Shown here: positions 5,789 to 8,589 of the stretch, piece by piece
Layout: the number at the start of each line of letters is the position of its first letter
Position numbering within the stretch: position 1 is the first letter of the stretch
Notes under the pieces: model-generated
The model's database searches: none
Seen by the model: the letters and a program-made list of their open reading frames with translations, nothing else
Told to the model about the DNA's origin: nothing
Assembly: GCA_015486915.1 (NCBI GenBank)
Contig: WFQS01000302.1
Coordinates: forward strand, 1 to 8,589
Length of the DNA: 8,589 nucleotides
Direction of reading: 5' to 3'
DNA from: Desulfobacteraceae bacterium
GTDB lineage: Bacteria; Desulfobacterota; Desulfobacteria; Desulfobacterales; Desulfobacteraceae
Made by a program: the position numbers and the translations under genes

Positions 5789-6839
5789 TGATCACGCTTT
5801 TCAGAAAATTTTCAATTTCTGTTCCCATTTTATCCATTGAAAACAGTTCTGCCACTGTTTTTCTGCCTTCTCTGCCGATATTTACGGATTCTGTCCGGTT
5901 CTCAATGATATTTTTCAGCTCAGACGCGATATCGGAAGGTTCCATGGATTGAGTTATAAAACCGTTTTTTTTGTGCGTTATAAATTCTCTTACTCCCCCT
6001 GCATTTGTTGTAAGAACAGGAATACCGTTAATCATGGCCTCAAGCAGTGAATTGGACAGCCCTTCATTAAATGACAAAAGCACAAAAAGATCGCTTGCAG
6101 CAATAATCCTCTGGGGGTTATTTACAAATCCGGTAAATTGAACATTCCGGGAAATTTTGAGTTTTTCTGTCAGATCCTTCAATTTTTTTCCATAAGGACC
6201 GTCTCCAATGATTTTTACCTGAATTTTCTGCCTTATATTAACGGGAAGTTCTGCAACAGCCATGATAAGGAGATGAAAGCCCTTTGGCTTTGTCAATCTC
6301 CCGGAACTTGTTATGGAAAACATATCATCGGTTTTTACAATGTTTTTATTGGCTTTATCCTGTTCAATACCGTTGTAAATCACTTTAATTTTATTATCGT
6401 GCATAAAATCGTTTTGTAATAAATTCTGTTTTATCCTCAGGGCATTGACAATCATGCCGTGATTCAATTTATCATAAACAATATTATGCCATACGGGCTT
6501 ATTAAGCTTTCTTACACTTCCAAGTCTTAACACGTTTTTGATTCCGGCAAGCTTTGCCACCACCCCGCAGATAAAATATTCTTTTTTCTTTGTTGAAACA
6601 ATGATGTCGATTTTGTGTTTTTTCACAAAACAAAATATTTTATAAAAAGTGATTAAATCGGTATAATTTTTAAAAGGTGCCCTGAATCCGGATAAATTTT
6701 TCCCGAATTTTTCCGACAGATCCCTGTTTTTATAACAAAGGAAAACTTTGTTTTGTTTTCTTAACCGGGAAATGGCCATGGACGTCCATTTTTCATTTCC
6801 GCCCCATACATTTGCAGAACAAACAAAAAGTATTTTCAT
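5781..6839 (-). CDS. GT4 family glycosyltransferase (WaaG-like group 1)
   Basis: Probable cytoplasmic glycosyltransferase acting in LPS core or O-chain synthesis; donor and acceptor cannot be assigned. From ATG 6839 the protein has 352 residues: MKILFVCSANVWGGNEKW (1-18) with the GGxE loop, VIYNGI (153-158), SGRLTKPKGFHLLI (179-192) with the donor-phosphate-binding R/K pair, IIGDGPYGKKL (210-220), FNEGLSNSLLEAM (257-269) with the EX7E pair E259 and E267, and TTNAGGVREF (277-286). The frame stays open up to 6911, but the 24 extra residues are basic and unlike a GT-B N-terminus, while MKILFV is a normal first strand. The nearest clear ribosome binding site, GGAGT at 6859-6863, is about 20 bases from this ATG, further than usual. 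The stop overlaps the next gene's ATG. It follows the GT83 gene after a gap of about 100 bases. Confidence 0.88.
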   Translation of the reverse strand: MKILFVCSANVWGGNEKWTSMAISRLRKQNKVFLCYKNRDLSEKFGKNLSGFRAPFKNYTDLITFYKIFCFVKKHKIDIIVSTKKKEYFICGVVAKLAGIKNVLRLGSVRKLNKPVWHNIVYDKLNHGMIVNALRIKQNLLQNDFMHDNKIKVIYNGIEQDKANKNIVKTDDMFSITSSGRLTKPKGFHLLIMAVAELPVNIRQKIQVKIIGDGPYGKKLKDLTEKLKISRNVQFTGFVNNPQRIIAASDLFVLLSFNEGLSNSLLEAMINGIPVLTTNAGGVREFITHKKNGFITQSMEPSDIASELKNIIENRTESVNIGREGRKTVAELFSMDKMGTEIENFLKSVINV

Positions 6840-6940
6840 AATATTTTTTTTATATGAAACTCCTGTAGAATTCCTTTTGGAGTGAGAGCAGGCTCCGCGA
6901 CTTCTGCCCAATATTTTTCAGACTCTTGGATTCTTTGAGG
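6840..6940 (-). promoter_or_regulatory. Leader between GT83 gene and GT4 gene
   Basis: A gap of 101 bases, the longest in the minus-strand block. Read on the minus strand it holds a ribosome-binding-like AAAAGGAA, then AGGAG at 6860-6864, then an A8 run (T8 at 6844-6851 on the plus strand), then the ATG. The GGAGT at 6859-6863 can pair with ACTCC at 6879-6883 across a 15-base loop, a weak 5-base-pair stem that would cover the ribosome binding site. A second small inverted repeat, ATCTGA/TCAGAT with a 6-base loop, sits at the very end of the upstream GT83 gene (6944-6961 region). No clear promoter or intrinsic terminator is visible. Regulatory meaning is conjecture. Confidence 0.35.
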
Positions 6941-8589
6941 CTATCTGATAGTCTTCAGATCGGCCTCATGGCCGTTATATCCGTATTCAAGCCAGCACAA
7001 CCGCCCATGTCCCACTGTGAATTTGTGTATTATCCCCATTTTGCGAAATTTTTCGGGCATGGTTTTCCACGTTTTCTGTCTGAATACCACAACTCCTTTT
7101 TTTGTTTTTTCCATCTCTTTTAAAAGGCTTACAGGGTCATTGATTCTTTTCCCCCTGCGATGGCTGTAATATGCCATTATTTCTCCGTTCATTCTGTATA
7201 AAATCAGCCTGTCACCCGGTGCTGTGATTTTCTGTACTTTTTCTGCAAAAACAACGGGTGTTTTCACGGCATTAAATGCAGGAAACACGACCATTCCAAT
7301 ATAAAGCTCAGCAATTATCAACACAGATACGGTTTTCATGAAAAAATGTTCTGACAATGCTTCTTTTTTATAGGTCCTTAACAGAAAAAAAATTCCTGTC
7401 ATAAAAATAGCAGACAGGGGAAAACAGACAGATTTCAGGTTTACAGCACTTAATTTTGTTCCCTGGGGAATTTTATACACAACAGGTGCTGCAACAAGAA
7501 GAACGGCAATAAGCCCCATCAATGCAATAAAAGGCCACACAGCACTTTGGATCCATTTTTTTGACATGTCATCCATTTTTGAAATGGCAGCAGCAATGAT
7601 CATGCCTGCAGCAGGGTAAACAGACAAAATATATAAATTACGTTTTCCTTTGCAAAGGCTGAAAAACAACAGAACAAAAAAAATCCACCCCGCGATCATT
7701 TTTAATTGTTTAATATGTGTTTTTTCTTTGATAATTGCTGCAATACTTAAAGGGATGAAAACAATCCAGGGTAAAAAATCAATTAAAAGGTATTTGATAT
7801 AATAATAAAAAGCGTGGTAATGCCCGCCAAATTTTCCTTCAAATCTTCCAAAATTCTGGGCAAATAAAAGTTCATTAAAATAAGCATCCGGTGCATGGTT
7901 GATTTTTGCCAGCAAAAGCCATGTGCCTGGCCACAAAAGGCAGACAAGTGTACCCCAGACCCAGTGCCATCGCAGAATATATTTTTTATTTTTTGATGCA
8001 AGATTTGAAAATATATAAATTCCTGAAGGAACAATAAAGCCAACAGGCCCCTTGGCAAGCACTGCAAGCCCCATAAAGGAAAATGCAAGAAAAGATCGCC
8101 AGACAGCAGGCTTTTCATCTGTTTCATAGAGAAGATACAAAGCAATCATTTCAAGACCAAGCAGAAGCATATCTATCTGGCCGGTTCCCCCTTTAAACCA
8201 GAAAAGATATGAAGTGCCGACAATCAGTAAACTCCACCACGCAGTTGTGGTATCAAACCATTTACATGCAATCATTGCAAGTGCCCACATTGCAAGAATG
8301 CCGCCCAGAAGGCTTGGCAGCCTGCCTGATACCCCGTTGAATTTTCCGTTTGTGACAAAGGTGCCAAGTTTTATCAGCCAGAACATCAACGGCGGTTTAT
8401 GTGAATAAAATTTTCCGTTTCTCTGGGGTACAAGCCAGTTTCCCGTATCATTCATCTCCTGGGCAACATAGGTGTAGCGTGCTTCATCAGGCGCCCACAG
8501 ATGACGCAGACTGTACTGGCCGGTCCACATAACGCAGGCAAATATTATAATAAATAAAAGTGTGGGTTTTTTATCAAAATTAATTATTT
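6941..8589 (-). CDS. ArnT/GT83-type membrane glycosyltransferase (5'-partial)
   Basis: Integral inner-membrane transferase that moves a sugar from a polyprenyl-phosphate donor to lipid A, core or another acceptor on the periplasmic side. Numbered from ATG 8530, it shows WAPDEARY (12-19, with the D15/E16 acidic pair of the first periplasmic loop), GNWLVPQRNGKFYSHKPPL (30-48), LAKGPVG (158-164), QNFGRFEGKFGGHYHAFYYY (225-244), FLPW (252-255) and KGKRNLYILSVYPA (294-307), all in ArnT order. About a dozen hydrophobic segments precede a soluble C-terminal domain from about residue 420 to 529. ATG 8530 is probably not the start. The frame continues open to the window edge (codons to 8585-8587) and encodes PTLLFIIIFACV just before that Met, which completes the first membrane helix. 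There is no ATG, GTG or TTG in this extension, so the true start lies outside. Sugar specificity is unknown; aminoarabinose is only one option, as no arn genes are present. Confidence 0.85.
   Translation of the reverse strand, partial: IINFDKKPTLLFIIIFACVMWTGQYSLRHLWAPDEARYTYVAQEMNDTGNWLVPQRNGKFYSHKPPLMFWLIKLGTFVTNGKFNGVSGRLPSLLGGILAMWALAMIACKWFDTTTAWWSLLIVGTSYLFWFKGGTGQIDMLLLGLEMIALYLLYETDEKPAVWRSFLAFSFMGLAVLAKGPVGFIVPSGIYIFSNLASKNKKYILRWHWVWGTLVCLLWPGTWLLLAKINHAPDAYFNELLFAQNFGRFEGKFGGHYHAFYYYIKYLLIDFLPWIVFIPLSIAAIIKEKTHIKQLKMIAGWIFFVLLFFSLCKGKRNLYILSVYPAAGMIIAAAISKMDDMSKKWIQSAVWPFIALMGLIAVLLVAAPVVYKIPQGTKLSAVNLKSVCFPLSAIFMTGIFFLLRTYKKEALSEHFFMKTVSVLIIAELYIGMVVFPAFNAVKTPVVFAEKVQKITAPGDRLILYRMNGEIMAYYSHRRGKRINDPVSLLKEMEKTKKGVVVFRQKTWKTMPEKFRKMGIIHKFTVGHGRLCWLEYGYNGHEADLKTIR

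Noticed and set aside
6840..6911. Upstream start at 6911 for the minus-strand GT4 gene
   Set aside because: The extra 24 residues are basic and unrelated to the family; MKILFV at 6839 is the normal beginning.
7783..8145. Minus-strand 120-codon frame overlapping the GT83 gene
   Set aside because: It is an alternative frame on the same strand inside the GT83 gene; its hydrophobic composition merely mirrors the membrane protein in the true frame.
1..8589. Mobile elements, CRISPR arrays, tRNA or rRNA genes
   Set aside because: No transposase or integrase motifs, no regularly spaced repeats and no RNA gene signatures were seen; the only exact long repeat noticed is the 19-base pair reported.

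Overview
The window is a compact lipopolysaccharide (LPS) core and O-antigen assembly locus from a Gram-negative bacterium. The evidence is a clear kdsB (CMP-Kdo synthetase), a Kdo-kinase-like gene, an O-antigen-ligase-type membrane protein, three GT-B glycosyltransferases, a SAM methyltransferase and an ArnT/GT83-type lipid-dependent membrane glycosyltransferase. The AT-rich, A-tract-rich coding style would fit a sulfate-reducing deltaproteobacterium such as a Desulfobacterales member. That is an inference from style, and nothing in the window fixes the taxon.

Layout. Two gene blocks face each other. The plus-strand block (12-4641) runs kdsB, Kdo kinase, O-antigen ligase/polymerase, glycosyltransferase, methyltransferase. 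The kinase ATG directly follows the kdsB stop, and the glycosyltransferase ATG lies inside the end of the ligase gene, so these pairs are probably translationally coupled. The minus-strand block (8589 down to 4610) runs GT83 membrane transferase, then two GT4-type glycosyltransferases. The last two overlap by 8 bases. The blocks meet tail to tail and overlap by 32 bases, with no room for a conventional terminator. The GT83 gene runs off the right edge: its frame stays open and hydrophobic to the last full codon, so its real start is outside the window. There is no intergenic gap longer than about 100 bases.

How the genes fit together (inference from families). KdsB activates Kdo for the inner core and the kinase would phosphorylate Kdo. 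The three cytoplasmic GT-B enzymes would extend the core or O-chain, and the methyltransferase could modify or cap a sugar. On the periplasmic side, the ligase would join O-antigen to lipid A-core, and the GT83 enzyme would add a sugar from an undecaprenyl-phosphate donor.

The most unusual structural signal is a perfect 19-base direct repeat. One copy forms the last codons of the kinase gene. The other lies just before the methyltransferase ribosome binding site. Together they bracket the ligase and glycosyltransferase genes, which suggests that this pair was inserted as a cassette. I found no CRISPR array, tRNA, rRNA, transposase or defence system, and no clearly new biological system.
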